Below are positions 1 through 9,636 of a stretch of DNA of 64,000 nucleotides, one piece after another (position 1 is the stretch's first letter; each line of letters starts with the position of its first letter). Origin of the DNA: Roseateles aquatilis (lineage in GTDB: Bacteria; Pseudomonadota; Gammaproteobacteria; Burkholderiales; Burkholderiaceae_C). Made by a program: the position numbers and the translations under genes. Below the pieces are notes generated by a model. The model was not told the origin of the DNA and did not search any database. It saw only the letters and a list, made by a program, of their open reading frames with translations. The stretch is taken from positions 186,001 through 250,000 of the forward strand of contig NZ_NIOF01000001.1 of assembly GCF_002205645.1 (NCBI RefSeq), read 5' to 3'.

Positions 1-534
1 CACCAGCCGCTGCGGCGGCACGCCGCGCGCGGCGACCATCGCGCCCAGCACCTTCGTCACCGGCAGCACGGCATCGGCGCCGCGCCAGACCACGCCCTCG
101 GCCCAACGGGCCAGTCGCGGCAGCGCCAGGCCGCCGAACTTGTCGCGCTCGTCCGCCAGCGGCGCGTTGACCTCCAGCAGCAGCGGCAGGCCCAGGCGCT
201 TCTTCAGCATCAGGCCCGAGAGCAGGTAGAGGTTGTAGCGCTCGTAGATCAGGTCGGGCTGGAAGACCTTCGCCGCGGCGGCCAGGCGCCGGTAGGCCAC
301 CAGCGAGTACGCCAGCTCCAGCAGCTCGTAGACCCACTTGGGCAGCCGCGCGCGCAGGCGATGCACCCAGCCGGCGTCGTCGCCCATGCGGGCCTTGTCC
401 TCGGGGGCGGACTCGCCGCCCGGCGCCACGACATGCACCTCGTGACCGAGCGCGCGCAGCGAGCCGATCATCTCCTCGATGTGGACCGCCTGGCCGTCCT
501 TGGACGCGGTGCGATGGTGATACAGGATCTTCAT
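1..534 (-). CDS. Glycosyltransferase family 4 protein, 3' end outside window
   Basis: This is the N-terminal 178 codons of a GT-B fold glycosyltransferase that continues past the left edge. It starts at ATG (532-534) and opens MKILYHHRTASKDGQAVHIE, the typical N-terminal strand plus glycine-rich donor-side loop of family 4 enzymes found in exosortase A polysaccharide clusters. No signal peptide or membrane segment is visible. It lies 31 bases after the asnB-type gene on the same strand, so it is probably the next gene of the XrtA exopolysaccharide operon. It would add a sugar to the lipid-linked repeat unit on the cytoplasmic face of the membrane. The donor and acceptor cannot be read from the sequence, and the C-terminal nucleotide-sugar binding half is missing. 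Confidence 0.85.
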   Translation of the reverse strand, partial: MKILYHHRTASKDGQAVHIEEMIGSLRALGHEVHVVAPGGESAPEDKARMGDDAGWVHRLRARLPKWVYELLELAYSLVAYRRLAAAAKVFQPDLIYERYNLYLLSGLMLKKRLGLPLLLEVNAPLADERDKFGGLALPRLARWAEGVVWRGADAVLPVTKVLGAMVAARGVPPQRLV

Positions 535-565
535 GCGGGGGATCTGCTTCCTGGCGCGAGCCGGT

Positions 566-2482
566 TCAGGCGGCTTCGCGCAGCGACGCGGCGCCCATCA
601 CGTTGCGCAGGAACGCGTCGTACATCAGCAGCGTCCACAGCGGCGTGCTGTGATCGCGGCTGCCGTTCTCGTGCTGCTCGACCATCTGGCCGACGGCCTT
701 GAGGTCGAACAGGCCCGAGTCCGCCAGCGGACCGCCCAGCAACGCGCCGCGCACGCGCTGGCGCAGCGGGCCGCGGAACCAGCGCGACAGCGGCACCGCG
801 AAACCCATCTTCGGCCGGTACAGCACGTCGCTCGGGAGGTGCGGCTCCAGCGTCTTCTTGAACAGGTACTTGCCCTCGCCGCCGCGCAGCTTCAGGTGGG
901 ACGGCAAGGTCGCCAGCCACTCGACCAGCGGGTGGTCCATCAACGGCTCGCGCACCTCCAGCGAATGCGCCATCGACGCGCGATCGACCTTGGTGTTGAT
1001 GTCGCCGACCAGGTAGGTGTGCGTGTCGATGTACTGGATCATCGCCAGCGGATCGTCGGTGCCCGCGCGCTCGGCGTGGTGCAGGAACACCTCGCGGGCG
1101 TTGTAGCCGCCCAGCTCCGACTTGAAGCGCGCGCTGTACAGCGGCATGCGCTCGGCGTCGCGGATCACGGACATGGTGTGGAAGTAGGCCTCGACCGAGT
1201 TGCGGGCCAGGGCCTGGAAGGTCGTCTTGGCGCGCAGCACGCGCGGCGCCCAGTCGGCCTTCGGATAGATCCGGCCCAGTGTGCCGAACAGCGGCTTGCG
1301 CAGGCCCAGCGGCAGGCTGGCGCGCATGCGCTCTTCCATCATGTGCAGCTTGTAGCGGCGGTAGCCGCCGAAGCTCTCGTCGCCGCCGTCGCCCGACAGC
1401 GCCACCGTCACGTGCTTGCGCGCCAGCTGGCAGACCCGGTAGGTCGGGATCGCGGAGCTGTCGGCATAGGGCTCGTCATAGAGCCGCGCCAGCGTGTCGA
1501 TCAGGTCGAAGTCGTCGCTCTGCACGGTCTCGACGTGGTGGTCGGTCTTGTAGCGGTCCGCGACCATCTGCGCGAACTCGGACTCGTTGTACTGCGGGTC
1601 ATCGAACGCGATCGAGCAGGTCTTCACCGGCCCGCTGCTCTCGCCCGCCATCATCGCCACCACCGCGCTCGAATCGACACCGCCCGACAGGAAGGCGCCC
1701 AGCGGCACTTCCGCGATCATGCGCAGCTTGACCGACTCGCGCAGGCGGCGCGTCAGTTCCTCCCGGGCCTCGACCTCGTCGATCTTGCTGTCGACGCTGA
1801 AGTCGACGTCCCAGTAGCGACGCGGCTGGCCGACCGGCTCGCCGCGGCGGATCAGCAGCGTGTGCCCCTGCGGCAGCTTGAGCGCCTGGCGGAACACGGT
1901 GCGCGGCTCGGCGACGTAGCCCAGCGCGAAGTACTGCTCGACCGCCTGCGGATCGATCTCGCGACGCAGTTGCGGATGCGCCAGCAGCGCCTTCAGCTCG
2001 GAGCCGAAGACCAGCGCGCCGTCATCCAGCACCGCGTAGAACATCGGCTTGACGCCGAGCCGGTCACGCGCAAGGAACAGCGCGTTGCGGTGGCGATCCC
2101 AGAGCGCGAAGGCGAACATGCCGCGCAGGTGCTGCACACAGTCCTCGCCCCAGGCGGACCAGGCGTGCACGATGACCTCGGTGTCGCTCTTGGTGCGGAA
2201 CTGGTAACCCAGCGCCTGCAGCTCGCTCATCAGCGCCTGGTAGTTGTAGATCTCGCCGTTGAAGACGATGCCCACCGACTGGTCCGCGTTGAACAGCGGC
2301 TGCTGGCCGGTGGCGATGTCGATGATGGACAGCCGGCGGTGGCCCAGGGCCAGGCCCGGCTCCAGGTGGATCGAGCCCTCATCCGGGCCGCGGTGGTGCA
2401 GCGAGTCGTTGATGCGATGCATCAAGCCGCCGTCGAAGTCGCGACGACCCCGGGTGTCGAAGATTCCGCTGATTCCGCACAT
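566..2482 (-). CDS. XrtA/PEP-CTERM system AsnB-type amidotransferase
   Basis: The protein has 638 residues and the class II glutamine amidotransferase plus asparagine synthetase layout. Cys2 of MCGISGIF is the glutaminase nucleophile after Met removal. The ATP pyrophosphatase loop SGGVDSS lies near residue 266 and a GDGGDE motif follows. The family is the exosortase A-associated amidotransferase (TIGR03108 type). It is thought to amidate a sugar or amino-acid substituent of the exopolysaccharide rather than make free asparagine; that is an inference from clustering. The gene begins 12 bases after the upstream glycosyltransferase stops and is followed by another glycosyltransferase, so co-transcription is likely. 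All key residues appear intact. Confidence 0.93.
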   Translation of the reverse strand: MCGISGIFDTRGRRDFDGGLMHRINDSLHHRGPDEGSIHLEPGLALGHRRLSIIDIATGQQPLFNADQSVGIVFNGEIYNYQALMSELQALGYQFRTKSDTEVIVHAWSAWGEDCVQHLRGMFAFALWDRHRNALFLARDRLGVKPMFYAVLDDGALVFGSELKALLAHPQLRREIDPQAVEQYFALGYVAEPRTVFRQALKLPQGHTLLIRRGEPVGQPRRYWDVDFSVDSKIDEVEAREELTRRLRESVKLRMIAEVPLGAFLSGGVDSSAVVAMMAGESSGPVKTCSIAFDDPQYNESEFAQMVADRYKTDHHVETVQSDDFDLIDTLARLYDEPYADSSAIPTYRVCQLARKHVTVALSGDGGDESFGGYRRYKLHMMEERMRASLPLGLRKPLFGTLGRIYPKADWAPRVLRAKTTFQALARNSVEAYFHTMSVIRDAERMPLYSARFKSELGGYNAREVFLHHAERAGTDDPLAMIQYIDTHTYLVGDINTKVDRASMAHSLEVREPLMDHPLVEWLATLPSHLKLRGGEGKYLFKKTLEPHLPSDVLYRPKMGFAVPLSRWFRGPLRQRVRGALLGGPLADSGLFDLKAVGQMVEQHENGSRDHSTPLWTLLMYDAFLRNVMGAASLREAA

Positions 2483-2494
2483 GGTCGTTCCCGT

Positions 2495-3691
2495 TCAATC
2501 CGTGGTGGCGGCGCCGGCATCATGCCCGCGCAGCGTGTCATACAGGCCTTGGTAGCGGGCGACCATGGCCCGCATGCTGAAGTCCGCCTCGACGCGTCGG
2601 CGGCCGGCCTCGCCCATCGCGGCGGCCTCGGCCGGGTCGCGCGCCAGCCGCAGCAGCGCGGCGGCCATCGCCTCGGGCCGCGCCGCCGGCACCAGCAGGC
2701 CGCTGCGGCCGGCGGTGACCAGGTCCCCGTTGCCGCCGACCTCGGTCGCCACCACCGGCAGGCCGCTGGCCATCGCCTCGAGGATGGTGTTGGAGATGCC
2801 CTCCGCCAGCGACGGCAGCGCGAAGACGTGCAGCCCGCGCATCACCGCCGGCACGTCGGTGCGCTCGCCCGGCAGCCAGGCCAGGTCGGCCACGCCGGCG
2901 GCTTCGAGCAGCGCCTGGCACTGCGCGCGCAGCGGGCCGTCGCCGATCATCACCAGGCGCGCCCGCGCGCGCAGCTCCGGCGCCTGCGTCAGCAGCTCGA
3001 CGAAGGCACGCGCCAGCATCGTCTGATCCTTGACCGCCTGCATGCGCCCGACGGTGCCGATCAGCCAGTGCGCGGCCGGATCGAAGGGGCAGCCCGGGAT
3101 GGGCTCCACGCCGTGGCGCTGGAAGCGCGACGTGTCCACGCCGTTGACGAACTGGCTGACCCGCCCCGCCGGCACGCCGACGGGACCGGTCAGGTAGTCG
3201 CCCAGGTCCCGCGACAGCGCGATGTAATGGGACACGAAGGGCTTGTAGAAGCGACGCACGCGCTGGTAGGCGCGGTTGCGGCCGTCCAGGTCGCCGACAT
3301 CGCGGCCGTGCTCGCCGTGGATGCGCACCGGCACGCGCGCGGCCCACGCCGGCAACTGCACCTCCAGCGCGGCCAGGTTGCGGCTGTGGACGACGGCCGG
3401 CCGCAGCTCGCGGAACAGCCGGTACAGCTTGGGATAGAGCCAGAAGCCCTGCCCCGGCGGCTTGTGCAGCGCGAAGCACTCGACGTCGTCACGCTGCAGG
3501 CGCTTGCGGAAATCGGTGACCTCGGTCAGCGCGACGATCGCATGGCGGTACTCGCGCGCCGGCATGTGGTTGATCAGGTTCACCACGCCGTTCTCGAGAC
3601 CGCCGGTGTCGAAGCGGTACATCACGTGCAGCACCAGCGGGCGGGGGTCGACGCTCCGCGCGGCGCGATTGACGCTCAGGCCGGCGCTCAT
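2495..3691 (-). CDS. XrtA-system sugar transferase (TIGR03088 type)
   Basis: The protein has 398 residues. The start ATG (3689-3691) overlaps the stop of the exosortase gene by four bases, so translation is probably coupled. The N-terminus has the family's [15 protein letters not shown] donor-domain loop. The C-terminal half carries the [19 protein letters not shown] signature of GT4 enzymes, with the E-x7-E type motif that binds nucleotide sugar. No membrane segments are seen. The family marks exosortase A exopolysaccharide loci and should act on the lipid-linked oligosaccharide in the cytoplasm. A longer frame is open upstream to about 5404, but it lies over the exosortase gene in another phase and is not used. 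Sugar specificity is unknown. Confidence 0.92.
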   Translation of the reverse strand: MSAGLSVNRAARSVDPRPLVLHVMYRFDTGGLENGVVNLINHMPAREYRHAIVALTEVTDFRKRLQRDDVECFALHKPPGQGFWLYPKLYRLFRELRPAVVHSRNLAALEVQLPAWAARVPVRIHGEHGRDVGDLDGRNRAYQRVRRFYKPFVSHYIALSRDLGDYLTGPVGVPAGRVSQFVNGVDTSRFQRHGVEPIPGCPFDPAAHWLIGTVGRMQAVKDQTMLARAFVELLTQAPELRARARLVMIGDGPLRAQCQALLEAAGVADLAWLPGERTDVPAVMRGLHVFALPSLAEGISNTILEAMASGLPVVATEVGGNGDLVTAGRSGLLVPAARPEAMAAALLRLARDPAEAAAMGEAGRRRVEADFSMRAMVARYQGLYDTLRGHDAGAATTD

Positions 3692-5325
3692 CGGGCCGCC
3701 TCCGCGCCGCCCTGGCGGCCGGCGTCGCGCACGCGGCGCAGTTCCGCGTCGATGGCGTCCCAGTGCTGGCTCAGGAAGGCGCCGAGCCGCTGCGACGCGC
3801 CGTCGTCCTGCGTCGTGTAGACGAGCACCAGCGCGGCGTCGTCGCCCTTGCCCTGCATGCGCTGCAAGGCGCCCCAGACGCGGGCGCGCCAGTCGCTGGT
3901 CATCGGCTGGCCGTTGATCCAGTAGACATGCCAGACCAGCATGCGCGGCGCGGTGATCGCATCGAGCGAAGAGGCGCGCACCTGCGTCGTCAGCGCGGCG
4001 ACCGAGCCGCCGCCCGTGGGCGTGAAATCGGCGACGCCGCGGCCGGTCACGGCCCAGTGCTTGTCCTCGGGCGACACGACGGCGTTGCTGGAGCTGACCA
4101 GCTTGCGCTCGTAGTCCTGATCGCGGAAGTACTGCAGGTGCAGGCCGACGAGGGGTTGCGGCGTCGCGGAGACCGACGGCGCCGGGGATGCCGACGCGGC
4201 CTGCGCGGACGCCGCCGCCCGCAGGAAATGCTGGTGCAGCGCGACGTTGGCGCCCTCGAAGTCTGGCGTCCAGGCGTCGGACGGCACGGGTCGGTCCTGC
4301 CAGCCGGCGCCGGCCGCGATCGCGGGCAGGTCGGCCAGCGGCACGGCGTGGTTCTGGCGCAGCCACAGGCCAGCCGCCTGCGGCAACACCACCGCCAGCG
4401 CGACGGCGGCGATCGCCGGCCAGCCGGCCGATGCGCGCGGCGCCGCGACCGGGGTCGGCGGCACCAGCGGCAGGTCCGGCTGCGCCCAGCGCGCGCCGAT
4501 CATGAACATCGCCAGCATCACGACGCCGAAGAACACCCAGCCGTAGATCAGGTGGTCCACGCCCACCGCGAGCGTATTGCCCGACAGGTGGCCGATCATC
4601 ACGATCAGGTAGGCGCGTGCCCAGTTGGCCGCCAGCGGCAGCGCCAGCGCGAAGGCGATGAAGGCCAGGCGGCGGCGCGTCGAGTGATAGCTGAGGTAGG
4701 CGTAGAGCGTGCCCACCATGCCCGAGGCGATCAGGTAGCGCACGCCGGAGCAGGCTTCCACGACCGACCACTGGCCGCTCGGGATGATGAACTGCAGCCC
4801 CTCCTGGTAGACCGGGATGCCGCTCATGCGCAGCGCGATGACGGTGAACTTCGCTGTCCAATCCATCAGCTGCGGCAGCAGGAATTCGCCCACCGGCACG
4901 CAGAAGAACAGGAAGCCGAGCGGGAATGCCATCTCGCGCGCGACCGCCCAGCCCAGCACCGCCGGCACCAGCAGCACCAGCATCGCGACCAGCGCGAACT
5001 GCGTCGCCGCGTTGATCGCGGCGAAGTCGGCGAACAGCCAGACCGCGCCCAGCGCCACGATGGGCAGCGCCAGCCACGGCACCGGCCGCGGCGTCAGCGG
5101 CGCGACCATCGCGCGACGCCGCCAGGCCAGCCAGATCACGATCGGCGGCACCAGGAAGGCGTGGGTGAAGGTGCCGGAGCGCCACCAGATCGTCACCATG
5201 CCCAGCGCCGTGTGGCGATAGAGCACCAGCAGCGCGACGACCAGCAGCACCAGCACCGCCAGCGGACGACGCCAGGCCTGGGGAATGCCGCGATCCTGGA
5301 TCGCGGAGGGGGTCGTCGCGCTCAT
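3688..5325 (-). CDS. xrtA: Exosortase A fused to an EpsI (DUF3485) domain
   Basis: This 545-residue inner-membrane protein is the PEP-CTERM sorting transpeptidase of the locus. The first 280 or so residues form about eight membrane segments. They hold the exosortase catalytic triad: Cys192 in EACSGVR, Arg237 in the NWAR motif and His258 in DHLIYGW. These line up with the family's Cys-Arg-His, so the enzyme looks active. After a further membrane segment near 310-325, residues of about 330-530 form an EpsI/DUF3485 domain, which many genomes fuse to XrtA. The family cleaves PEP-CTERM proteins near their C-terminal helix. The PEP-CTERM protein at 16274-17227 is a likely client. The gene overlaps both neighbours by four bases. 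Confidence 0.95.
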   Translation of the reverse strand: MSATTPSAIQDRGIPQAWRRPLAVLVLLVVALLVLYRHTALGMVTIWWRSGTFTHAFLVPPIVIWLAWRRRAMVAPLTPRPVPWLALPIVALGAVWLFADFAAINAATQFALVAMLVLLVPAVLGWAVAREMAFPLGFLFFCVPVGEFLLPQLMDWTAKFTVIALRMSGIPVYQEGLQFIIPSGQWSVVEACSGVRYLIASGMVGTLYAYLSYHSTRRRLAFIAFALALPLAANWARAYLIVMIGHLSGNTLAVGVDHLIYGWVFFGVVMLAMFMIGARWAQPDLPLVPPTPVAAPRASAGWPAIAAVALAVVLPQAAGLWLRQNHAVPLADLPAIAAGAGWQDRPVPSDAWTPDFEGANVALHQHFLRAAASAQAASASPAPSVSATPQPLVGLHLQYFRDQDYERKLVSSSNAVVSPEDKHWAVTGRGVADFTPTGGGSVAALTTQVRASSLDAITAPRMLVWHVYWINGQPMTSDWRARVWGALQRMQGKGDDAALVLVYTTQDDGASQRLGAFLSQHWDAIDAELRRVRDAGRQGGAEAAR

Positions 5326-6545
5326 GCGGGCTGCTCCTGCGGCAGGTAGCCGTCGAGCTTGGAGAGATGGGCCTGCCAGCTGAACTGCCGCAGCACCCGC
5401 TCACGCGCCTGCTGGCCGATGGCCTGGGCGCGGGCCGGCGCGCTCAGCAGCGCGTGCAGCAGTTCGAGATAGTCCCCGGCGCTGTCGGCCGCGAGCAGGT
5501 CCTGGCCGGCCAGCACGCCGTCGGCGCCGAGCGCCTCGACGCAGCTGCGCGCCGCGACCACCGGTCGGCCGACCGCCATCGCCTCCAGGATCTTGTTCTG
5601 CACGCCGCGCGCCAGCCGCAGCGGCGCCACGACGGCGGCCGCGTGCTGCAGGTAGGGCCGCACGTCGGGCACGGTGCCGGTGACGCGGATCGCGTCGCCG
5701 GCCAGCGCCAGCACGGCCGGCGTCGGCGCGCGGCCGACGATGGTGAAACGCAGCGTCGGCCAGCGCTGGCGCAACTGCGGCAGCACCTCGGCGGCGAACC
5801 ACTGCACCGCGTCGACGTTGGGCCAGTAGTCCATCGCGCCGGTGAAGACCAGCGGCAGCTCGTCGGCGTCGAAGGGGCTGGCCTGCTGCGGCAGCGGCGC
5901 GAAGTAGCCGCTGTCGACGCCGTTGCCCAGCGCCTCGATCGGCGCGTCGGTGGCGGACAGGCGCTGGAACAGCGCCTTCTCGCCCTCGGTGACGAAGAAC
6001 GAGCAGCGCGCGCGCTCGGCGACGCCGCGCTCGTAGGCCAGCAGCTCGCGCCCCTCGCGGCGGTACAGCCACGACATCGGCCAGCGCCGCGCCTTGGCGT
6101 AGTCGGTCCACTTGGCGGAGTCGACGTCGACGAAGTCCACCAGCATCGGCAGCGGTCCGGCGACGGCGCGCAACTGCTCGGCGTACTGCGCCATCGTCGA
6201 CGAGAACACCACCACCGCGTCGAAGCGCTGCGTGCGCGCGACGCGATCGACCCAGTCGCGCATCGCGCGGTCGCGGTAGTACGGCAGGCTCAGCGCCTCG
6301 CCGGTCAGCAGGCCGCTCAAGCTGGCCACGCGCGAGGTCAGCGGGTTCAGCCCGGCGGCGAACAGCTCCTCGCATTGCTCGCGCACCGCGGGCACGTGGG
6401 CCCAGTCCTCGGCGTCGTCGACGAAGGTGCCCAGCCAGACCTTGTGGTGCGCGGTCAGGTGCTTGAGCAGGTGGTACGAGCGCAGCTTGTCGCCCTTGTT
6501 GGGCGGATACGGCAGCCGGTGGACCAGGTAGAGGATGTTGGCCAT
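5322..6545 (-). CDS. XrtA-system glycosyltransferase (TIGR03087 type)
   Basis: The protein has 407 residues and opens [20 protein letters not shown], the hallmark start of the TIGR03087 (stp1) exosortase A-associated glycosyltransferases. The middle holds the [17 protein letters not shown] stretch that begins the C-terminal Rossmann domain. Near the end comes [18 protein letters not shown], the GT4 nucleotide-sugar site. It is soluble or membrane-peripheral. Its stop overlaps the exosortase start (ATGA, 5322-5325), tying the two together in translation. It probably builds the repeat unit of the exopolysaccharide; donor sugar and linkage are unknown. Confidence 0.93.
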   Translation of the reverse strand: MANILYLVHRLPYPPNKGDKLRSYHLLKHLTAHHKVWLGTFVDDAEDWAHVPAVREQCEELFAAGLNPLTSRVASLSGLLTGEALSLPYYRDRAMRDWVDRVARTQRFDAVVVFSSTMAQYAEQLRAVAGPLPMLVDFVDVDSAKWTDYAKARRWPMSWLYRREGRELLAYERGVAERARCSFFVTEGEKALFQRLSATDAPIEALGNGVDSGYFAPLPQQASPFDADELPLVFTGAMDYWPNVDAVQWFAAEVLPQLRQRWPTLRFTIVGRAPTPAVLALAGDAIRVTGTVPDVRPYLQHAAAVVAPLRLARGVQNKILEAMAVGRPVVAARSCVEALGADGVLAGQDLLAADSAGDYLELLHALLSAPARAQAIGQQARERVLRQFSWQAHLSKLDGYLPQEQPA

Positions 6546-6563
6546 GGGGCGACTCGGAGGTCC

Positions 6564-7619
6564 TCAGCCGAGGCTGCGGACGATGTGCGGACCCAGCCAG
6601 TTGGCCACCGAGATCGGCAGGCGGCGCCATGCCTTGATCATGAGCTGGTACTTGGCGTTGCTCGGGTTGTTCTGCGGCACCGCCTCGCGCTTGTAGAGGC
6701 AGTACTCGTAGTTCAGCGGCGTCGGCTCGAAGCCCCAGTTCTTCTTGAACGAGAAGCTGCCCGTGCCCTGCTTGCTGCGGCCGTAGTCGAAGACCTTCAG
6801 GCCGCGCGCGCAGGCGCGGCGCATCAGCTCCCAGTACTTGAAGTCGTTGGCGGCCAGATCGCGCGCGGCGACCGCGTCGCCGGCGTAATACGGCAGCACC
6901 TCGTCGCGGAAGTAGAAGCTCAGCACGCCGGACAGCGGCTCGCCCTGCTCGCTGCTGACGATCAGCACCTCGGCGGCATCGCCGAACTCGTCCAGCAGCG
7001 CCTGGAAATAACGCCGCGGCATCGCCGGCGTGCCGTGGCGATGCACGTTGTCGGCGTACAGCGCGAAGAAGCGGCCGACGTCGCGGTCCAGCTCCGCCCT
7101 CAGGTTGTTCTTGATGCCCTTGCGGACCATCGCGCGCTGCTTGCGCGGGATGGCCAGCATGTTGGCCTCTTCCTCCGGCAGGATCTCCTTGCGGAAGGTG
7201 ACGTACAGGTCCTGATGCGGCCAGTCCTCATGGCGACGCCGCACGTTGCGCAGCTCCAGGTGCTCGACACCGAGCTTGCGCGCCTGCGCCTGCGCCGCGT
7301 CCTCCAGCGCGCGCGCCGCCTCCTCGTTGTCCGCGGCGACACCGCCGTAGACCGCGAACGGCAGGCCGATCAGCGCATGGCCGAAGAGCCGGCTCTTGTT
7401 CTCGGCCAGCGGCAGCACGCCCTCGATGCGGCCGTCGCGCTCGGCGTAGAGGAAGTAGCCCTCGTGGCCGAACTGCTGGCGGATGATCCGCTGCCAGGCC
7501 GAGAGGTGGAAGAAGGTCGCCGACGCATTGCCCTGCACGAAGGCGTCCCAGCGCCGCGCGCCGTCGGCGTCCTTCGCCGCGAGGCGCCTGACCTGCAACG
7601 CACCGTTCATGCCGCTCAT
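6564..7619 (-). CDS. FemAB-like XrtA/PEP-CTERM-associated protein
   Basis: The protein has 351 residues of the GNAT-fold FemAB type (TIGR03019 family), with duplicated acyltransferase-like halves. Visible landmarks are FFHLSAWQRIIRQQFGHEG near residue 35 and, toward the end, FDYGRSKQGTGSFSFKKNWG, which is highly conserved in this family. Classic FemAB enzymes transfer aminoacyl groups from tRNA to peptidoglycan precursors. The XrtA-linked branch may aminoacylate or otherwise acylate an exopolysaccharide sugar, which is an inference. Its start overlaps the stop of the deacetylase gene by four bases. A second in-frame ATG at codon 4 could serve instead. Confidence 0.92.
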   Translation of the reverse strand: MSGMNGALQVRRLAAKDADGARRWDAFVQGNASATFFHLSAWQRIIRQQFGHEGYFLYAERDGRIEGVLPLAENKSRLFGHALIGLPFAVYGGVAADNEEAARALEDAAQAQARKLGVEHLELRNVRRRHEDWPHQDLYVTFRKEILPEEEANMLAIPRKQRAMVRKGIKNNLRAELDRDVGRFFALYADNVHRHGTPAMPRRYFQALLDEFGDAAEVLIVSSEQGEPLSGVLSFYFRDEVLPYYAGDAVAARDLAANDFKYWELMRRACARGLKVFDYGRSKQGTGSFSFKKNWGFEPTPLNYEYCLYKREAVPQNNPSNAKYQLMIKAWRRLPISVANWLGPHIVRSLG

Positions 7620-8527
7620 GCCGCGAGCCGCTCAGCGCCGGCCGGTGGGAGGAAGAGTTCATCCATCCGCGCCCACTCGAAATCGGCCAGCAGTTGCGCG
7701 ATGCGCGCCTCGGTGCGGCCGATGTTGACGTAGTGGCGGAAGCGCGTCTTGGCGTCGATGCCGGGAATGCGCGGCTGCTCCGGATCGATCTCCCAGGGGT
7801 GGAAGTAGAAGACCGCGCTGCGACCCTCGATGCGGTTGAAGCGTTCGATCATCCAGCGCGTCACGCCGTAGGGCAGCAGGCGGAACCAGCCGCCGCCGCT
7901 GCTCGGATAGTTCTTGCCCCGGAAGCGCAACGTGGTGACCGGCACCTCGATCAGGCCCGGTCGCACCTCGTGCGCGAAGCGCGGCGAATCGGGCATGCCG
8001 TAATGGTCGTGCTGGATCGGATAGACGCTGGAGCTGTAGCGGTAGCCGCACTCGGCCAGCACGTCGAAGGCCCAGAGGTTGCCCTCGCCGATCGAGAAGC
8101 TGGGCGCGCGATAGCCCTTGACCTCGACGCCGCCCAGGTCCTCCAGCAGCAGCTTGGCGTCCAGGATGTCCTTGCGGAAGGCGTCCGGGGTGAGGTCGCT
8201 GGCGCGCTCGTGGCCGAAGCCGTGGCTGGCCAGCTCGTGGCCGCGGGCGACGATGTCCTTGACCAGTTGCGGGTAACGCTGCGCGATCCAGCCCAGCGTG
8301 AAGAAGGTCGCCTTGACGCCGCGCGCGTCGAGCAGGTCGAGGATGCGCGAGACGTTGCGCTGCACGCGGCATTCGCGCCGGTCCCAGTCGCCGCGGTCGA
8401 TGTAGGGGGCGAAGGCGGAGACCTGGAAGTAGTCCTCCACGTCGATGCTCATTGCGTTGCGCACCCGCGTGATCCTGCCCGTGCTCGTCGCCGCGCCCGC
8501 GCCGTTCGTGTCGTTGGTGCCGCTCAT
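7616..8527 (-). CDS. XrtA-system polysaccharide deacetylase (DUF3473)
   Basis: The protein has 303 residues from ATG 8525-8527, which overlaps the stop of the ATPase gene. A start at 8452 (MSIDVEDYFQV) gives a shorter form that matches the usual family N-terminus, so the first 25 residues may be dispensable or untranslated. The NodB fold is clear. DVEDYF supplies the first Asp and SHGFGH the metal-binding His pair. YFHPWEID is the C-terminal catalytic His motif and leads into the DUF3473 tail. It probably removes N-acetyl groups from the exopolysaccharide. No signal peptide is visible, so it should act on cytoplasmic precursors or leave by an unknown route. Confidence 0.93.
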   Translation of the reverse strand: MSGTNDTNGAGAATSTGRITRVRNAMSIDVEDYFQVSAFAPYIDRGDWDRRECRVQRNVSRILDLLDARGVKATFFTLGWIAQRYPQLVKDIVARGHELASHGFGHERASDLTPDAFRKDILDAKLLLEDLGGVEVKGYRAPSFSIGEGNLWAFDVLAECGYRYSSSVYPIQHDHYGMPDSPRFAHEVRPGLIEVPVTTLRFRGKNYPSSGGGWFRLLPYGVTRWMIERFNRIEGRSAVFYFHPWEIDPEQPRIPGIDAKTRFRHYVNIGRTEARIAQLLADFEWARMDELFLPPAGAERLAA

Positions 8528-9624
8528 GACTTCACCGCTCCCACCAGTTTCTGCAGCAGCATCAGCGTCTGCTGGTTGATGCGCTCCAGGCGCGTCAGGC
8601 TGTCCTCGATGCGCTGCAGGCGCGCGTCCTGGCCGTCCAGGTTCATGCCGGCCAGTTCCTGGGCCAGCGCGCCGAAGTCGCCCGCCCCGTCCACGCGCGC
8701 GCGCAGCCGGGTCAGGTCCAGGTCCAGCGCGACGTCGCCGTCCTGCCCGCCATGCCCGTTCAAGCCGGCGTGCGCGCCGTTCACGCCCCGCAGGGCCGGC
8801 GGCGGCGCCGAGGCCGATTCGCTGGCCAGGTCCTTCACCACCTCCTCCACCTCGGCGGCGCCCAGGTGCGGGTTCTCGTGCATGTAGCCCAGCAGCAGCA
8901 GGCGGTCGCACAGCGTGTTGATGCGGCGTGGGATGCCCTGGCTGGCGCGGTGCAGCGCGCCGAAGGCGTCGGCGTCGAAGCTCGGCTTGCCGTCGGCGCC
9001 GGCGCACTTGAGGCGGTGCTCGACGTAGCGCTGCGTGTCCTCCTCGTCCAGCGGGCCGATGTGGCAGCTGGCCGCGATGCGCTGGCGGAACTGCTCCATC
9101 TCCGGGCGCTGCAGGATGGCGCGGAACTCCGGCTGGCCGACCAGGAAGGTCTGCACCAGGGACTGGTTGCCGAACTGGAAGTTGGACAGCATGCGCAGCT
9201 CCTCGACCGCGCGGGCGGTCAGGTTCTGCGCCTCGTCGACGATCAGCAGGCAGCGCTTGCCGCGGCTGGCCTCGCTGACGAAGAAGGCCTCCAGCGCCAT
9301 CAGCAGCTCGCTCTTGGGCAGGTCCTTGACCCGCACGCCGAAGGCGGCGCCCACCAGGCGCAGCGTGTCCTCGGCGTCCAGCTGCGTGGTGACGATGTTG
9401 CCGATCACCACGTTGCTGCGGTTCAGGCTGTCCAGCAGGCCGCGCACCAGCGTGGTCTTGCCCGCGCCGATCTCGCCGGTGATGACGATGAAGCCGTCGC
9501 TGCGCAGCACGCCGTAGTCCAGATAGGCCTTGGCGCGGCGATGCTGCTTGCTGCCGAAGTAGAAGCTGGGATCGGGACTGAGCTGGAAAGGCTTGCTTGC
9601 CAGCCCGTAGAAGGCCTCGTACAT
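8524..9624 (-). CDS. XrtA-associated ExeA-like ATPase (TIGR03015 type)
   Basis: The protein has 366 residues and starts MYEAFYGLASKPFQLSPDP, the standard opening of the PEP-CTERM-locus secretion ATPases related to ExeA/GspA. Walker A is GEIGAGKTT near residue 50. Walker B is LLIVDEAQ near 130, followed by the sensor LRMLSNF and the FRQRIAASC region. The C-terminal third (about 270-366) is low in complexity and likely a linker with a final coiled segment. It lacks the peptidoglycan-binding domain seen in ExeA. It may power or organise polymer export, though no substrate has been established for the family. It sits 12 bases after the outer-membrane protein gene. Confidence 0.93.
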   Translation of the reverse strand: MYEAFYGLASKPFQLSPDPSFYFGSKQHRRAKAYLDYGVLRSDGFIVITGEIGAGKTTLVRGLLDSLNRSNVVIGNIVTTQLDAEDTLRLVGAAFGVRVKDLPKSELLMALEAFFVSEASRGKRCLLIVDEAQNLTARAVEELRMLSNFQFGNQSLVQTFLVGQPEFRAILQRPEMEQFRQRIAASCHIGPLDEEDTQRYVEHRLKCAGADGKPSFDADAFGALHRASQGIPRRINTLCDRLLLLGYMHENPHLGAAEVEEVVKDLASESASAPPPALRGVNGAHAGLNGHGGQDGDVALDLDLTRLRARVDGAGDFGALAQELAGMNLDGQDARLQRIEDSLTRLERINQQTLMLLQKLVGAVKS

Positions 9625-9636
9625 GGCGGTGACTGC

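Noticed and set aside
533-3820. A 1095-codon open frame on the plus strand
   Set aside because: It is antisense to the amidotransferase and glycosyltransferase genes, with no family motifs.
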